A stretch of DNA of 64,000 nt, from positions 1 to 64,000 of the forward strand of contig NZ_QKVM01000011.1 in NCBI RefSeq assembly GCF_003231305.1, read 5' to 3'. Every line of letters starts with the position of its first letter. The stretch's first letter is position 1. Below are positions 56,358 to 64,000 of this stretch, in pieces. The notes under the pieces were generated by a model. It worked only from the letters and a program-made list of their open reading frames with translations. It was not told where the DNA came from and searched no databases. The position numbers were made by a program, and so were the translations under genes. Source of the stretch: Pseudomonas sichuanensis. GTDB taxonomy: Bacteria > Pseudomonadota > Gammaproteobacteria > Pseudomonadales > Pseudomonadaceae.

Positions 56358-56923
56358 TCCTCGACCTGCTGCGCCACGGCGAGACCGAACTGGGTGGCGG
56401 CCTGCGCGGCAGCCTGGACGATGCACTGACCGCCACCGGCTGGGCACAGATGCGTCAGGCCGTGGCACAGGCTGGCCCCTGGGACATCGTGGTCAGCTCA
56501 CCGCTGCAGCGCTGTGCGTTGTTCGCCGACGAACTGGGCGCGCGCCTGGGCTTGCCGGTGCAGCGCGAGGCAGATGTGCGCGAGCTGCACTTTGGCGACT
56601 GGGAAGGGCGCAGCGCGGCGCAGATCATGCAGACCGAAGCCGATGCCCTGGGCCTGTTCTGGAATGATCCCTACGCCTTCACGCCGCCGGCCGGTGAGCC
56701 GGTGCTGGCGTTTGCCGGGCGGGTTGTGGCGACGGTCGAACGCCTGGCCCGCGAGCATGCCGGCAAGCGCGTGCTGCTGGTCACCCACGGTGGGGTGATG
56801 CGCCTGTTGCTGGCAAGGGCGCGTGGTTTGCCCCGTGAGCAGCTGCTGCAAGTCGAGGTCGGCCATGGGGCGTTGATGCGCCTTGAGGCCGGCCTTGATG
56901 GCCAGTTACGCGAGGTCGGCTGA
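56354..56923 (+). CDS. Alpha-ribazole phosphatase, histidine phosphatase family
   Basis: 189 residues. [17 protein letters not shown] has the phosphate-accepting RHG, and [16 protein letters not shown] the second His. Removes phosphate in nucleotide-loop assembly. This is CobC of Salmonella naming; I leave the symbol blank to avoid confusion with the upstream cobC. Confidence 0.9.
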   Translation: MILDLLRHGETELGGGLRGSLDDALTATGWAQMRQAVAQAGPWDIVVSSPLQRCALFADELGARLGLPVQREADVRELHFGDWEGRSAAQIMQTEADALGLFWNDPYAFTPPAGEPVLAFAGRVVATVERLAREHAGKRVLLVTHGGVMRLLLARARGLPREQLLQVEVGHGALMRLEAGLDGQLREVG

Positions 56924-56924
56924 G

Positions 56925-57662
56925 ATGCTGCCGTTCTGGATTGCCCTGCAGTTTCTCAGCAGCCTGCCGGTGAGCCTGCCAGGTATGCCGACGCCTGCGC
57001 AGATGGGGCGCTCGGTGCTGTTCTATCCTGCGGTCGGGCTGCTGTTCGGCCTGCTGCTGTGGCTGGCCGGCCAGCTGTTGCAGGGGGTGGCGGCGCCCTT
57101 GCAGGCGGCGCTGTTGCTGGCCTTGTGGGTGCTGCTCAGCGGCGCCCTGCACCTCGACGGCCTGGCCGACAGCGCCGATGCCTGGCTGGGCGGCTTCGGC
57201 GATCGCGAGCGCACCCTGCAGATCATGAAGGACCCGCGTAGCGGGCCGATTGCTGTGGTGACCCTGGTGCTGGTGCTGCTGCTGAAGTTCTGCGCGCTGT
57301 GGGTGCTGGTCGAGCACGGGGCGGGCGGCGTGCTGGTGTTGGCGCCGGTGGTTGGGCGGGCGGCCATGCTCGGGTTGTTCCTGACCACGCCTTATGTGCG
57401 GGCCGGCGGGCTGGGGGCGGCGCTGGCCGAACACTTGCCGCGCCAGGCCGCAGGATGGGTGCTACTGGGGTGTGCGCTGGCAAGCGTGGTGCTCGGGGGC
57501 TGGTCGGTGTTCTGGCTGCTCGGGCTGGTGCTGTTGGTGTTTGGCGGGCTGCGCCGGTTGATGTGCAAGCGGCTGGGCGGTACCACCGGAGACACCGCGG
57601 GAGCGGTGCTGGAACTGCTGGAGTTGACGGTGGTGGTTGGGCTGGCGGTAATGGCCGGCTGA
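56925..57662 (+). CDS. cobS: Adenosylcobinamide-GDP ribazoletransferase
   Basis: 245 residues, also called CobV. Polytopic membrane protein: FWIALQFLSSLPVSLPGMP, VLFYPAVGLLFGLLLWLAG, HLDGLADSADAWLGGFGDRE (metal/nucleotide-binding Asp cluster) and MKDPRSGPIAVVTLVLVL. It joins GDP-cobinamide with alpha-ribazole. Last gene of the operon. Confidence 0.95.
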   Translation: MLPFWIALQFLSSLPVSLPGMPTPAQMGRSVLFYPAVGLLFGLLLWLAGQLLQGVAAPLQAALLLALWVLLSGALHLDGLADSADAWLGGFGDRERTLQIMKDPRSGPIAVVTLVLVLLLKFCALWVLVEHGAGGVLVLAPVVGRAAMLGLFLTTPYVRAGGLGAALAEHLPRQAAGWVLLGCALASVVLGGWSVFWLLGLVLLVFGGLRRLMCKRLGGTTGDTAGAVLELLELTVVVGLAVMAG

Positions 57663-57681
57663 TTGTTCGATTGCCAGCGCT

Positions 57682-57778
57682 GGCCTCATCGCGGGGCAAG
57701 CCCGCTCCCACATGGATCGCGCTAATCTCCAGGCAAGCATCGTACCTGTGGGAGCGGGCTTGCCCCGCGATGAGGCCA
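57682..57778. repeat. REP pair after the cob operon
   Basis: Head-to-head REPs with the GCGGGGCAAGCCCGC core and CTCATC/GATGAG ends, spacer of about 45 bp. Confidence 0.87.
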
Positions 57779-57818
57779 TGACGCCATGAATTATGAAACT
57801 TCTTGCAACATCCATATT

Positions 57819-57834
57819 GCGGGTATATACACGT
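57819..57834 (+). promoter_or_regulatory. Operator copy before the marR gene
   Basis: GCGGGTATATACACGT shares 12 of its first 12 bases with the perfect palindrome at 58260-58275 but is degenerate in its right half. It lies five bases before the MarR start codon, consistent with weaker autorepression. Confidence 0.6.
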
Positions 57835-57838
57835 ATCC

Positions 57839-58243
57839 ATGTTGACCAGTGAATGCATCTGTACCCATCTGCGTCGCGCTGCCCGTGGGGTGAGCCGACA
57901 TTACGACGAAGCCCTTGCCGGCTTCGGCATCAATGTCGCCCAGTTTTCCCTGCTGCGCCATGTGCAGCGGCTCGACCGTCCGAGCATCACCAGCCTGGCC
58001 GAGGCCATGGGCCTTGAACGCAGCACCCTGGGCCGCAACCTGCGGGTGCTGGAGGCCGACGGGCTGGTACAACTGGCCGACGGCGACGACCAACGCAACC
58101 GGCTGGTGCTGTTGAGCGAGGCGGGCAGGGCGCGGCTTGAAGCGGCGCACCCGGCCTGGCAGCAGGCCCAGCAGCAACTGGTGGAACAACTGGGCGAAGG
58201 TCAGCGCGACGAACTGGTGCGCCTGCTGGAACGGCTGGCTTGA
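57839..58243 (+). CDS. MarR family transcriptional regulator
   Basis: 134 residues. Winged helix: FGINVAQFSLLRHVQRL, SITSLAEAMGLERSTLGRNL (recognition helix) and LVQLADGDDQRNRLVLLSEAG (wing). The frame extends upstream, but MLTSECICTHLRRAARG at 57839 fits the family length. It probably represses itself and the adjacent MFS gene through the shared operator. Confidence 0.9.
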   Translation: MLTSECICTHLRRAARGVSRHYDEALAGFGINVAQFSLLRHVQRLDRPSITSLAEAMGLERSTLGRNLRVLEADGLVQLADGDDQRNRLVLLSEAGRARLEAAHPAWQQAQQQLVEQLGEGQRDELVRLLERLA

Positions 58244-58259
58244 TCCATTACGATCAGAA

Positions 58260-58275
58260 GCGGGTATATACCCGC
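58260..58275. promoter_or_regulatory. Perfect 16-bp palindromic operator before the MFS gene
   Basis: GCGGGTATATACCCGC is a perfect palindrome 32 bp upstream of the MFS start and repeats the site before marR. Likely the MarR operator. Confidence 0.75.
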
Positions 58276-58307
58276 ATAAACCTTGCGATGTGCTGGAGAC
58301 AACGACA

Positions 58308-59510
58308 ATGACTTCCGTATGGCGGACCAGCGGTTGGGTACTTCTGGGGGCGGCGCTGATCCTTGCGCTGTCATTGGGTGTGCGGCATGGCTTCGGCCTG
58401 TTCCTGGCGCCGATGAGCGCCGATTTTGGCTGGGGCCGCGAGGTGTTCGCCTTCGCCATCGCCCTGCAGAACCTCATCTGGGGCCTGGCCCAGCCGTTCT
58501 CCGGCGCGCTGGCCGACCGGCTGGGCGCGGCGAAGGTGGTGATCATCGGCGGCATCCTGTACGCCACGGGGCTGGTGCTGATGGGCATGGCCGACTCGAT
58601 CTGGTCGCTGTCGCTCAGTGCCGGCCTGTTGATCGGCATTGGGCTCTCAGGCACGTCGTTCTCGGTGATTCTCGGCGTGGTCGGCCGTGCCGTGCCGCCG
58701 GAAAAACGCAGCATGGCCATGGGCATCGCCAGCGCGGCGGGTTCGTTCGGGCAGTTCGCCATGCTGCCCGGCACCCTCGGCCTGATCCAGTGGCTGGGCT
58801 GGTCGGCGGCGCTGCTGGTGCTGGGCCTGATGGTGGCGCTGATCGTGCCGCTGGTGGGCCTGTTGCGCGACAACCCGATGCCTGCCCATGGCGCCGATCA
58901 GAGCCTTGGCCAGGCGTTGCGCGAGGCCTGCTCGCATTCGGGCTTCTGGTTGCTCGCCCTGGGCTTCTTCGTCTGTGGCTTCCAGGTGGTGTTCATCGGC
59001 GTGCACCTGCCGGCCTACCTGGTCGACCAGCACCTGCCGGCCATTACCGGTACCACGGTGCTGGCGCTGGTCGGGCTGTTCAACATCGTCGGTACCTACA
59101 CCGCCGGCTGGCTGGGCGGGCGCATGTCCAAGCCGCGCCTGCTGACCGCGCTGTACTTGCTGCGGGCAGTGGTGATCGTGCTGTTCCTGTGGGCGCCGGT
59201 GACCCAGGTCAGCGCCTACCTGTTCGGCATCGCCATGGGCCTGCTGTGGCTATCGACGGTACCGTTGACCAATGGCACCGTGGCTACGCTGTTCGGTGTG
59301 CGCAACCTGTCCATGCTCGGGGGCATCGTGTTCCTGTTCCATCAGCTGGGGGCGTTCCTGGGGGGCTGGCTGGGCGGTGTGGTGTATGACCAGACCGGCA
59401 GCTACGACCTGGTCTGGCAGATCTCTATCCTGCTCAGCCTGCTGGCCGCCGCACTTAACTGGCCGGTGCGCGAGCGCCCGGTCGCCCGGTTGCAGGCGCA
59501 GGCGGCATGA
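58308..59510 (+). CDS. MFS transporter
   Basis: 400 residues, twelve predicted helices. It opens WVLLGAALILALSLGVRHGF and has the loop 2-3 motif A variant GALADRLGAAKVVIIGG and the second-half counterpart GWLGGRMSKPRLLTALYLL. The N-terminal GVRHGFGLFLAPMSADFGWGRE resembles monocarboxylate/oxalate-type MFS proteins. With the linked MarR regulator it may export a toxic compound or take up an acid; the substrate is not evident. The start ATG 58308 follows CTGGAG. Confidence 0.9.
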   Translation: MTSVWRTSGWVLLGAALILALSLGVRHGFGLFLAPMSADFGWGREVFAFAIALQNLIWGLAQPFSGALADRLGAAKVVIIGGILYATGLVLMGMADSIWSLSLSAGLLIGIGLSGTSFSVILGVVGRAVPPEKRSMAMGIASAAGSFGQFAMLPGTLGLIQWLGWSAALLVLGLMVALIVPLVGLLRDNPMPAHGADQSLGQALREACSHSGFWLLALGFFVCGFQVVFIGVHLPAYLVDQHLPAITGTTVLALVGLFNIVGTYTAGWLGGRMSKPRLLTALYLLRAVVIVLFLWAPVTQVSAYLFGIAMGLLWLSTVPLTNGTVATLFGVRNLSMLGGIVFLFHQLGAFLGGWLGGVVYDQTGSYDLVWQISILLSLLAAALNWPVRERPVARLQAQAA

Positions 59511-59629
59511 ACCGCCTGCTGGGGCGCGGCCTGCTGGCGCTTGCTGCGGTGTTGCTGCTGGCGCTGGCCTGGTGGGGCTGGCACCAGGGCGGGCTGGCGT
59601 TGCTGCAGCTGGGCATGAGCCTGTGTTAG
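59507..59629 (+). CDS. Small hydrophobic ORF coupled to the MFS gene
   Basis: 40 codons beginning [20 protein letters not shown] and ending [15 protein letters not shown], with its ATG overlapping the MFS stop (ATGA). One membrane helix is predicted, followed by a short tail. It may be a genuine single-pass protein translated by coupling; its size and composition make it uncertain. Confidence 0.5.
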   Translation: MNRLLGRGLLALAAVLLLALAWWGWHQGGLALLQLGMSLC

Positions 59630-59672
59630 GCGCTACCCTGCAAGGAGCATTTACCTGCAGGAGCACCCCTTG

Positions 59673-60224
59673 ATGCATGCACGCTGGCTGACCTTACCCC
59701 TGCTGGCCCTGGCCGCAGTCACTTCAAGTTGGGCCGCTGATTGCCCGGCACTGCTGCAGGGCAGCCTGCCCGAACTGCGTGGCAAGGAGCAGATCGACCT
59801 GTGCCAGCGCTTTGCCGGCAAGCCGCTGGTGGTGATCAATACCGCCAGCTATTGCGGCTTCGCCCCGCAGTTCGAAGGGCTGGAGACGACCTACAAGGCG
59901 TACCACGGCCAAGGGCTCGAGATGCTCGGCGTGCCGTCCAACGACTTCAAACAGGAAGACGCCGATAGCGAGAAGACCGCCAAGGTCTGCTACGCCAACT
60001 ACGGCGTGACCTTCACCATGACCAAGACCCAGCCGGTACGGGGCAAGGATGCGATCCCGCTGTTCGTCGAACTGGCGCGCCAGAGCAGCGCACCGAAGTG
60101 GAACTTCTACAAGTACGTGGTGGACCGCAAGGGCAAGGTCATCGGTAATTTCTCCAGCCTGACCAAGCCGGATGACCCGGCGTTTACGGCGGCGATCGAG
60201 AAGGCGATTGCGTCGCAGCCGTGA
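59673..60224 (+). CDS. Glutathione peroxidase family protein, exported
   Basis: 183 residues. Signal peptide [21 protein letters not shown], then a thioredoxin fold: [21 protein letters not shown] with the peroxidatic Cys, [14 protein letters not shown] (Gln of the tetrad; the usual NQFGxQEPG is altered to NDFKQED), and [15 protein letters not shown] with the Trp/Asn. It likely reduces peroxides in the periplasm. AGGAG is 11 bases before the ATG. Confidence 0.9.
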   Translation: MHARWLTLPLLALAAVTSSWAADCPALLQGSLPELRGKEQIDLCQRFAGKPLVVINTASYCGFAPQFEGLETTYKAYHGQGLEMLGVPSNDFKQEDADSEKTAKVCYANYGVTFTMTKTQPVRGKDAIPLFVELARQSSAPKWNFYKYVVDRKGKVIGNFSSLTKPDDPAFTAAIEKAIASQP

Positions 60225-60341
60225 GGTGGCTGCCTTGGGATTGCATGTAGGCCGCCAGGTGCAGGACGACAGGTTTACAGCGCCAGGCACTTGGTGGCCT
60301 TCACCCAACACCCCGACCTGCACCTGAGGCCCTACCTACCC

Positions 60342-60602
60342 TCAACGAGAGTGCACCGTCAGCGCCACCAGGCGCACGACCAGTGGCCTTACCATCAGCA
60401 CACAAACAAAGGCCACCGGCATCGCCAGCTGGTAGGCCTTGAGCACCTTGCTCAGGTACTCGTCATCCACCCCGGCGGTGGCTGCGGTGATCACGAAGCA
60501 CATCAGCATGGCCATGATCCCCGACATGAAAAAGGCAAAGACATAGGGTGTCGCAGCTGGGTGCAGCTTGCGTCGGTTGCGCAGTGCAAGGGGCTCGTTC
60601 AT
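60342..60602 (-). CDS. DUF2798 family small membrane protein
   Basis: 86 residues, starting MNEPLALRNRRKLHPAATPY. Two helices: VFAFFMSGIMAMLMCFVITA and YQLAMPVAFVCVLMVRPLV, with the R-P-x-V-x-x-L-V ending typical of DUF2798. Ribosome site CAGGAATAG precedes the ATG. Divergent from the LysR gene. Function unknown, possibly controlled by that LysR. Confidence 0.82.
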   Translation of the reverse strand: MNEPLALRNRRKLHPAATPYVFAFFMSGIMAMLMCFVITAATAGVDDEYLSKVLKAYQLAMPVAFVCVLMVRPLVVRLVALTVHSR

Positions 60603-60717
60603 GGCTATTCCTGTGCGAAAGGTGAGGGCGCAGGTTAGCAATGACTGCCCAGGCGCCTGTAGACCTTGCTCAGTGTGTTCTTTATAAAGAGATTCTTACG
60701 AATCCGAAGGGCACGAC

Positions 60718-61647
60718 ATGGACCTGCTCAACGCCATCCGCAGTTTCATCAAGGTGGTCGAGGCCGGCAGCATTGCCGGGGGTGCCCGCGTGCTGGGGCT
60801 TAGCCCAGCAGCAGTCAGCCAGAACCTGGCGCGCCTGGAGGCTCACCTGCAGGTCCGCCTGCTGTCGCGTACCACCCGCAGTATGGCGCTTACACCGGCA
60901 GGCAGCCTGTACTACGCGCGGGTGAGCCATATCGAGCGTGATCTGGCCCTGGCCGAACAAGCCGTGACCACGCCCGACAGCGAACCGCAGGGCAGGTTGT
61001 GCATTGCCTCGAGTTCGGCCTTTGGTCGGCATGTGCTGGCGCCGCTGATCCCGGCGTTCGCCGCGCGCTATCCGCAGCTTTCGATAGAGTTGGTGATGAC
61101 TGACCGCAAGGTCAATCATGCCCGCGAGGACGTCGACGTCAGCTTGCGCATCACCCCGCAGCTGGAAGACAACCTGCTGGCCCGGCATATCGCGCGCATC
61201 CCCTTCATCTGCTGTGCCTCGCCCGGTTACCTGGCCGCCCACGGCTGGCCGGCTACGCCCGAGGCGTTGCGCGAGCATCGCTGCCTGGTGTTCCGCTATC
61301 CGGTGGACGGGCGCTTCCTGCCCTGGGGGTTCATGCGCGATGGGCTGCGTTTCGAAGCGCAGTTCGGCTCGGTGCTTATCAGCGACGACATCGATGCCCT
61401 GACCCAGATGGCACTGAACGATGGTGGCATCACCCGCCTGGCCGAGTTCATCACGCGACCGCACCTGGAGGCCGGGCGGCTGGTGCCATTGTTCGAGTTC
61501 AGCGACAACGCCCAGGCCTATGCCCAGACCGAGCCGATGGATGTCTACCTGTGCCTGGCGGACCGCCATGCCATGACCACCAAGGTACGTGCCTTCACGG
61601 CGTATCTGCAGGACTGTCTGGGCGACAGCTGGCCCGTCCAGGCATGA
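60718..61647 (+). CDS. LysR family transcriptional regulator
   Basis: 309 residues. DNA-binding domain: AIRSFIKVVEAGSIAGGARV, LGLSPAAVSQNLARLEAHL and RLLSRTTRSMALTPAG; effector domain from about 90. It belongs to the CrgA/PecT-like branch (R-T-T-R, G-x-L-x-I-x-S-S-x-x-F-G-R). It faces away from the DUF2798 gene, its most likely target. Ends in a bidirectional terminator. Confidence 0.92.
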   Translation: MDLLNAIRSFIKVVEAGSIAGGARVLGLSPAAVSQNLARLEAHLQVRLLSRTTRSMALTPAGSLYYARVSHIERDLALAEQAVTTPDSEPQGRLCIASSSAFGRHVLAPLIPAFAARYPQLSIELVMTDRKVNHAREDVDVSLRITPQLEDNLLARHIARIPFICCASPGYLAAHGWPATPEALREHRCLVFRYPVDGRFLPWGFMRDGLRFEAQFGSVLISDDIDALTQMALNDGGITRLAEFITRPHLEAGRLVPLFEFSDNAQAYAQTEPMDVYLCLADRHAMTTKVRAFTAYLQDCLGDSWPVQA

Positions 61648-61677
61648 AAAAACCGCCACGTGGGCGGTTTTTTCATG
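61643..61677. terminator. Bidirectional terminator between lysR and fadL
   Basis: CATGAAAAAACCGCC and its exact complement form a 15-bp stem with A- and T-runs on both sides. It overlaps the lysR stop codon and serves both convergent genes. Confidence 0.95.
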
Positions 61678-61690
61678 CTGCGGCAGTGAC

Positions 61691-62968
61691 TCAGAAGCGG
61701 TAGGTGAGGGATGCACCGACACCGTGAGCACTGTTTTCGTACTTGGCCTGGTAGCTGCCCTTGGTCTGGCTCGCCAGGTTGACCTTGGTGTCTTCCTCCC
61801 ACAGGTAGGAGTAAGCCACGTCGATGGTCATGTCGTCGGTCGGGCTGTAGCCGGCGCCCAGGCTGAAGATCTTGCGATCGCCAGTGGGGATGCGCGGCGA
61901 GCGGTCGTGGTTGTTGGTCGGCGACTGGTCCATGGAGAAGCCAGTGCGCAGGGTCCACTCCTTGTTCACCTTGTAGGCCGCACCGACGGCACCAGCCCAG
62001 GTGTCATGCCAGTTCTGCTCCTCGGTGATGGTGCCCAGCCCGCGCCCGATCGGGTTGGCGGCAACCTGTGCCGGCAACTCGTTGGTGACGGTGATGTCTT
62101 TCAGGCGGCTCCAGCGGGTGAAGGTGGTGCCTGCGTACAGGGTCCACTGGTCATCCAGCTCGTGAGTGATCGAGAAGTCGGCCGACTCCGGCGTCTTGAT
62201 CTTCAGTTCGGCGTCGAACTTGCTGCCACTGAACGGGCCGAGGAACGCGTTGTTGACCTTGGTGTCGCCTTCGAGCTTGTAGTCGACCATCGAGTGGTAG
62301 GTCAGGCCGATGCGGGTACGGTCGGTGGCCTGGATCATGATGCCGATGTTGTAGCCGACGGCGGTGTCGTCACCCTTGATCTTCACTTCGCCGTCGTTGC
62401 GGCCAGGGGTGAGTGGGTTGACGGTGTTCGAGCCCAGTTCGCCCTTGATGCGGTTGATGGTCGGACCGAAGCCGATCGACACCTTGTCGTTGAAGGCGTA
62501 GCTGACGGTGGGCTGGAAGGTCACCACTTCGACGTGGCTCTTCTTGCCCCAGTAGCGTGCGGCGTCGCCGCTGCCGTAGTCGGTAACCAGGCCGAACGGT
62601 ACGTACACACCGAAACCGACGCTCCAGTGATCGTCGATCGGCTTGACGTAGTAACCCATCGGCACGCCGACGACCGGGACCATGTCACCATCGGTTTCCC
62701 CCCCGAAGTTGCTGCCACGGCCGGAAATGTCGGATTTTGCAAAGATGGCTGCGCCACCCACGGTAATTTGTTCGCGCTTGAGGCGCGCCATGCCCGCCGG
62801 GTTGCCGTACACGGTGCTGGCATCTTCGGCAGAAGAAGAACGACCCGCGAAACCTGTCCCCATGCCGCTGACACTTTGTTCGTTCAGCGCGAAACCGCTG
62901 GCGAGCAAGTGGCTGGAAGCGAGGGCAACGGCAATACCGAGGGAGGTTTTGAGCATTGCTTTTTTCAT
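61691..62968 (-). CDS. FadL/OmpP1 outer membrane transport protein
   Basis: 425 residues. Signal peptide MKKAMLKTSLGIAVALASSHLLA, then the plug N-terminus SGFALNEQSVSGMGTGFAG with the NPAGM(A) motif (TVYGNPAGMARLK), and a barrel ending ASLTYRF. FadL-type porins pass long-chain fatty acids or other hydrophobic compounds. AGGAG lies about ten bases before the ATG at 62968; the frame extends further but without support. Confidence 0.92.
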   Translation of the reverse strand: MKKAMLKTSLGIAVALASSHLLASGFALNEQSVSGMGTGFAGRSSSAEDASTVYGNPAGMARLKREQITVGGAAIFAKSDISGRGSNFGGETDGDMVPVVGVPMGYYVKPIDDHWSVGFGVYVPFGLVTDYGSGDAARYWGKKSHVEVVTFQPTVSYAFNDKVSIGFGPTINRIKGELGSNTVNPLTPGRNDGEVKIKGDDTAVGYNIGIMIQATDRTRIGLTYHSMVDYKLEGDTKVNNAFLGPFSGSKFDAELKIKTPESADFSITHELDDQWTLYAGTTFTRWSRLKDITVTNELPAQVAANPIGRGLGTITEEQNWHDTWAGAVGAAYKVNKEWTLRTGFSMDQSPTNNHDRSPRIPTGDRKIFSLGAGYSPTDDMTIDVAYSYLWEEDTKVNLASQTKGSYQAKYENSAHGVGASLTYRF

Positions 62969-63102
62969 TATTAGAAACTCCTTGGGATCTCCGGGGCGGA
63001 AAGCTACCAACAAATCTCGCTCCACGCTATAGGCTGTAACGCAGGAGATAGAGCGGTTTTGTAGGACAATCCGACCAAAATTCCTTTTTTCCGGGGTTTA
63101 TA

Positions 63103-63119
63103 CGAGAACGATTCTCAGA
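63103..63119 (-). promoter_or_regulatory. Weak Fur-box-like palindrome
   Basis: TGAGAAT-C-GTTCTCG on the minus strand fits a 7-1-7 Fur pattern partly. It overlaps the 3' end of the upstream gene and lies 135 bp before fadL; no iron gene is near. Confidence 0.25.
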
Positions 63120-63597
63120 GCGCCTCTGTCGCAACGGGTTCGATGCAGTGCTGCCAGGCCCTGGTGAAGTCACGCAAGCGGCCCTGGGGGTTGAAGGTCT
63201 GGCGCCAGATACGCGCCAGCCCCAGCAGGTCGTCGGCGGCGGGTAGCGGGGTGGCTTGCTCCTCGATGAGCATCCAGGCAATGGCGGTGGCGTAACGCAG
63301 GTTGACCGTGAGTTCCAGGTGCGGCCCGCCGAGGAAGGCATGCTGGCTGGCCAGGCCACGGACCAGGCTGGCCAGTTCCGGGTCGCGGGCGAGGAACTGG
63401 TCCCACAGGCAGCGGTGGCGGTGCTCGGCAATGCGGTACAGGCCGTGGCCGCGCCTGTCGTGCAAGGCGGAGCCCAGTGCCGACTGGCTGGCGGCAACGC
63501 CCAGTAACAATGCTTCGGCGCTTTCGCAGTGGCGATTCAGGTAGATCAGCGTTGGCCGGATCACGTATCGACTCAACTCGTTCGCAGCGATGCCCAT
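63115..63597 (-). CDS. Small protein resembling a phage lysozyme-like family
   Basis: 160 residues: MGIAANELSRYVIRPTLIYL, ALLLGVAASQSALGSALHDR, RGHGLYRIAEHRHRCLWDQF, and LELTVNLRYATAIAWMLIEE. The order L-L-L-G-x-A-A-x-x-S-x-L-G, then G-x-Y-R/Q-I and N-L-x-Y-A-x-A-I-A, is like phage proteins with a lysozyme-type fold, but the Glu expected after G-T-A-A is Gln here, so catalysis is doubtful. No signal peptide. Divergence makes the family assignment tentative. Confidence 0.55.
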   Translation of the reverse strand: MGIAANELSRYVIRPTLIYLNRHCESAEALLLGVAASQSALGSALHDRRGHGLYRIAEHRHRCLWDQFLARDPELASLVRGLASQHAFLGGPHLELTVNLRYATAIAWMLIEEQATPLPAADDLLGLARIWRQTFNPQGRLRDFTRAWQHCIEPVATEAL

Positions 63598-63739
63598 GGT
63601 GCCCTCGAACAGATCAGGACCGACGGGCGCTGGAGCTTGGCAGCTGGTGAGTGGTCAGGCCCGTCGGAAGCGACCACGGCCGCTCGAGTTGAAGTGTAGT
63701 GTGATAAGCATGGTGTAAAGGGCTGTTTTTAAATCGATT

Positions 63740-63828
63740 GCTGCCTGAGGTCGCGGGGCATATGCCCGCTGGCAATTAAGCCAAGAACCTTCAGGCAGCT
63801 TGCATGGGCATGGATTCATGGCATGAAT
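63740..63828. repeat. Cluster of inverted repeats near the window end
   Basis: GCTGCCTGA (63740-63748) pairs with TCAGGCAGC (63791-63799) around the palindrome GGGCATATGCCC (63756-63767); next to it lies ATTCATG-G-CATGAAT (63814-63828). It is just 3' of the partial gene and may include its terminator. Confidence 0.6.
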
Positions 63829-63842
63829 CGCGCGCCATTCAT

Positions 63843-64000
63843 TCATGCAACCAGCGACTGGCGGGTGCGCTCGATCACTGCCTGCAAGGGCTCGGCACGG
63901 GTGTACTGTTCCGGGTACAGGCGCTCGGAGTGGCAAGCGACGCCATATTCGTCGACCAGGGTAAAGCTGAAGCTACCCTTGCGGGGCGCGACGATCAGGC
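63843..64000 (-). CDS. 3' end of a gene running off the window
   Basis: The last 51 codons or so of a minus-strand frame, reading LIVAPRKGSFSFTLVDEYGV then HSERLYPEQYTRAEPLQ and ending RTRQSLVA. The composition is that of a real Pseudomonas gene; the TGA is at 63845-63843. Family not recognised from this piece. Confidence 0.6.
   Translation of the reverse strand, partial: LIVAPRKGSFSFTLVDEYGVACHSERLYPEQYTRAEPLQAVIERTRQSLVA

Noticed and set aside
63103..63119. Strong Fur regulation of the FadL-type porin
   Set aside because: Only a partial 7-1-7 match, overlapping another gene's 3' end; kept solely as a low-confidence site.
63655..63936. Minus-strand frame of 93 codons near the end
   Set aside because: It runs through the inverted-repeat cluster and out of frame over the real partial gene; no protein-like features.

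Overview
The window is a chromosomal segment of a GC-rich Pseudomonas, most likely of the P. putida group. Pointers are the oprH-phoP-phoQ cluster, gacS beside an ldhA-type dehydrogenase, the cysM-rlmD-relA-mazG block, class Ia nrdA/nrdB, a riboswitch-headed cobalamin operon, and many REP palindromes of the P. putida type (GCGGGTAAACCCGC and GCGGGGCAAGCCCGC cores) between genes. Most of it is ordinary core genome; accessory material lies at 1.4-4.6 kb and 45.3-47.8 kb.

Layout. 0.2-1.4 kb: a GNAT acetyltransferase and REP-rich spacer. 1.4-4.6 kb: a foreign-looking patch with a BRO-type antirepressor gene, translationally coupled to a 29-codon ORF and preceded by a leader that has the architecture of phage P1/P7 C4 antisense RNA; then an AT-rich 600-aa protein of unknown function and two small genes. 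4.9-9.3 kb: nrdB and nrdA. 10.1-12.5 kb: an RstA/RstB-like two-component system. 12.5-17 kb: phosphopantetheinyl transferase, dienelactone hydrolase, then oprH (behind four PhoP half-sites spaced exactly 11 bp) and phoPQ. 17.2-18.8 kb: dctA with a sigma-54 promoter and an upstream inverted repeat. 19-26 kb: sprT, a Yip1-like membrane protein, ttcA, a DNA glycosylase, DUF2069, wrbA, arsC-like, a TlpA-like lipoprotein, a META lipoprotein, a zinc-ribbon protein and ldhA. 26-31 kb: gacS and another two-component pair. 31.3-37.4 kb: cysM, rlmD, relA, mazG, DUF2058. 37.4-45.2 kb: small proteins, DUF3108, purM-purN, DUF2066, PerM-like permease, hda and two NlpC/P60 lipoproteins. 45.3-47.8 kb: an 849-aa protein with a DUF6543-like body and a C-terminal R-S-ExE ADP-ribosyltransferase signature, read as a toxin or effector. 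48.5-57.7 kb: a cobalamin riboswitch and ten tightly coupled genes for late cobalamin synthesis and nucleotide-loop assembly. 57.8-64 kb: MarR regulator and MFS exporter sharing an operator, a 40-codon ORF, glutathione peroxidase, DUF2798, a LysR regulator, a FadL-type porin, a phage-lysozyme-like small protein and the 3' end of a further gene.

How the genes work together. nrdAB supplies dNTPs. relA and mazG handle stringent-response and nucleotide housekeeping. phoPQ-oprH answers low Mg2+ and cationic peptides. gacS heads the Gac/Rsm cascade. The cob genes, repressed by cobalamin through the riboswitch, complete coenzyme B12.

The two loci most worth a second look are the C4-like RNA/antirepressor module at 1.4-2.3 kb, which has no phage genes around it, and the DUF6543-ART protein. 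Coordinates and motifs were read by eye; no database search was possible.
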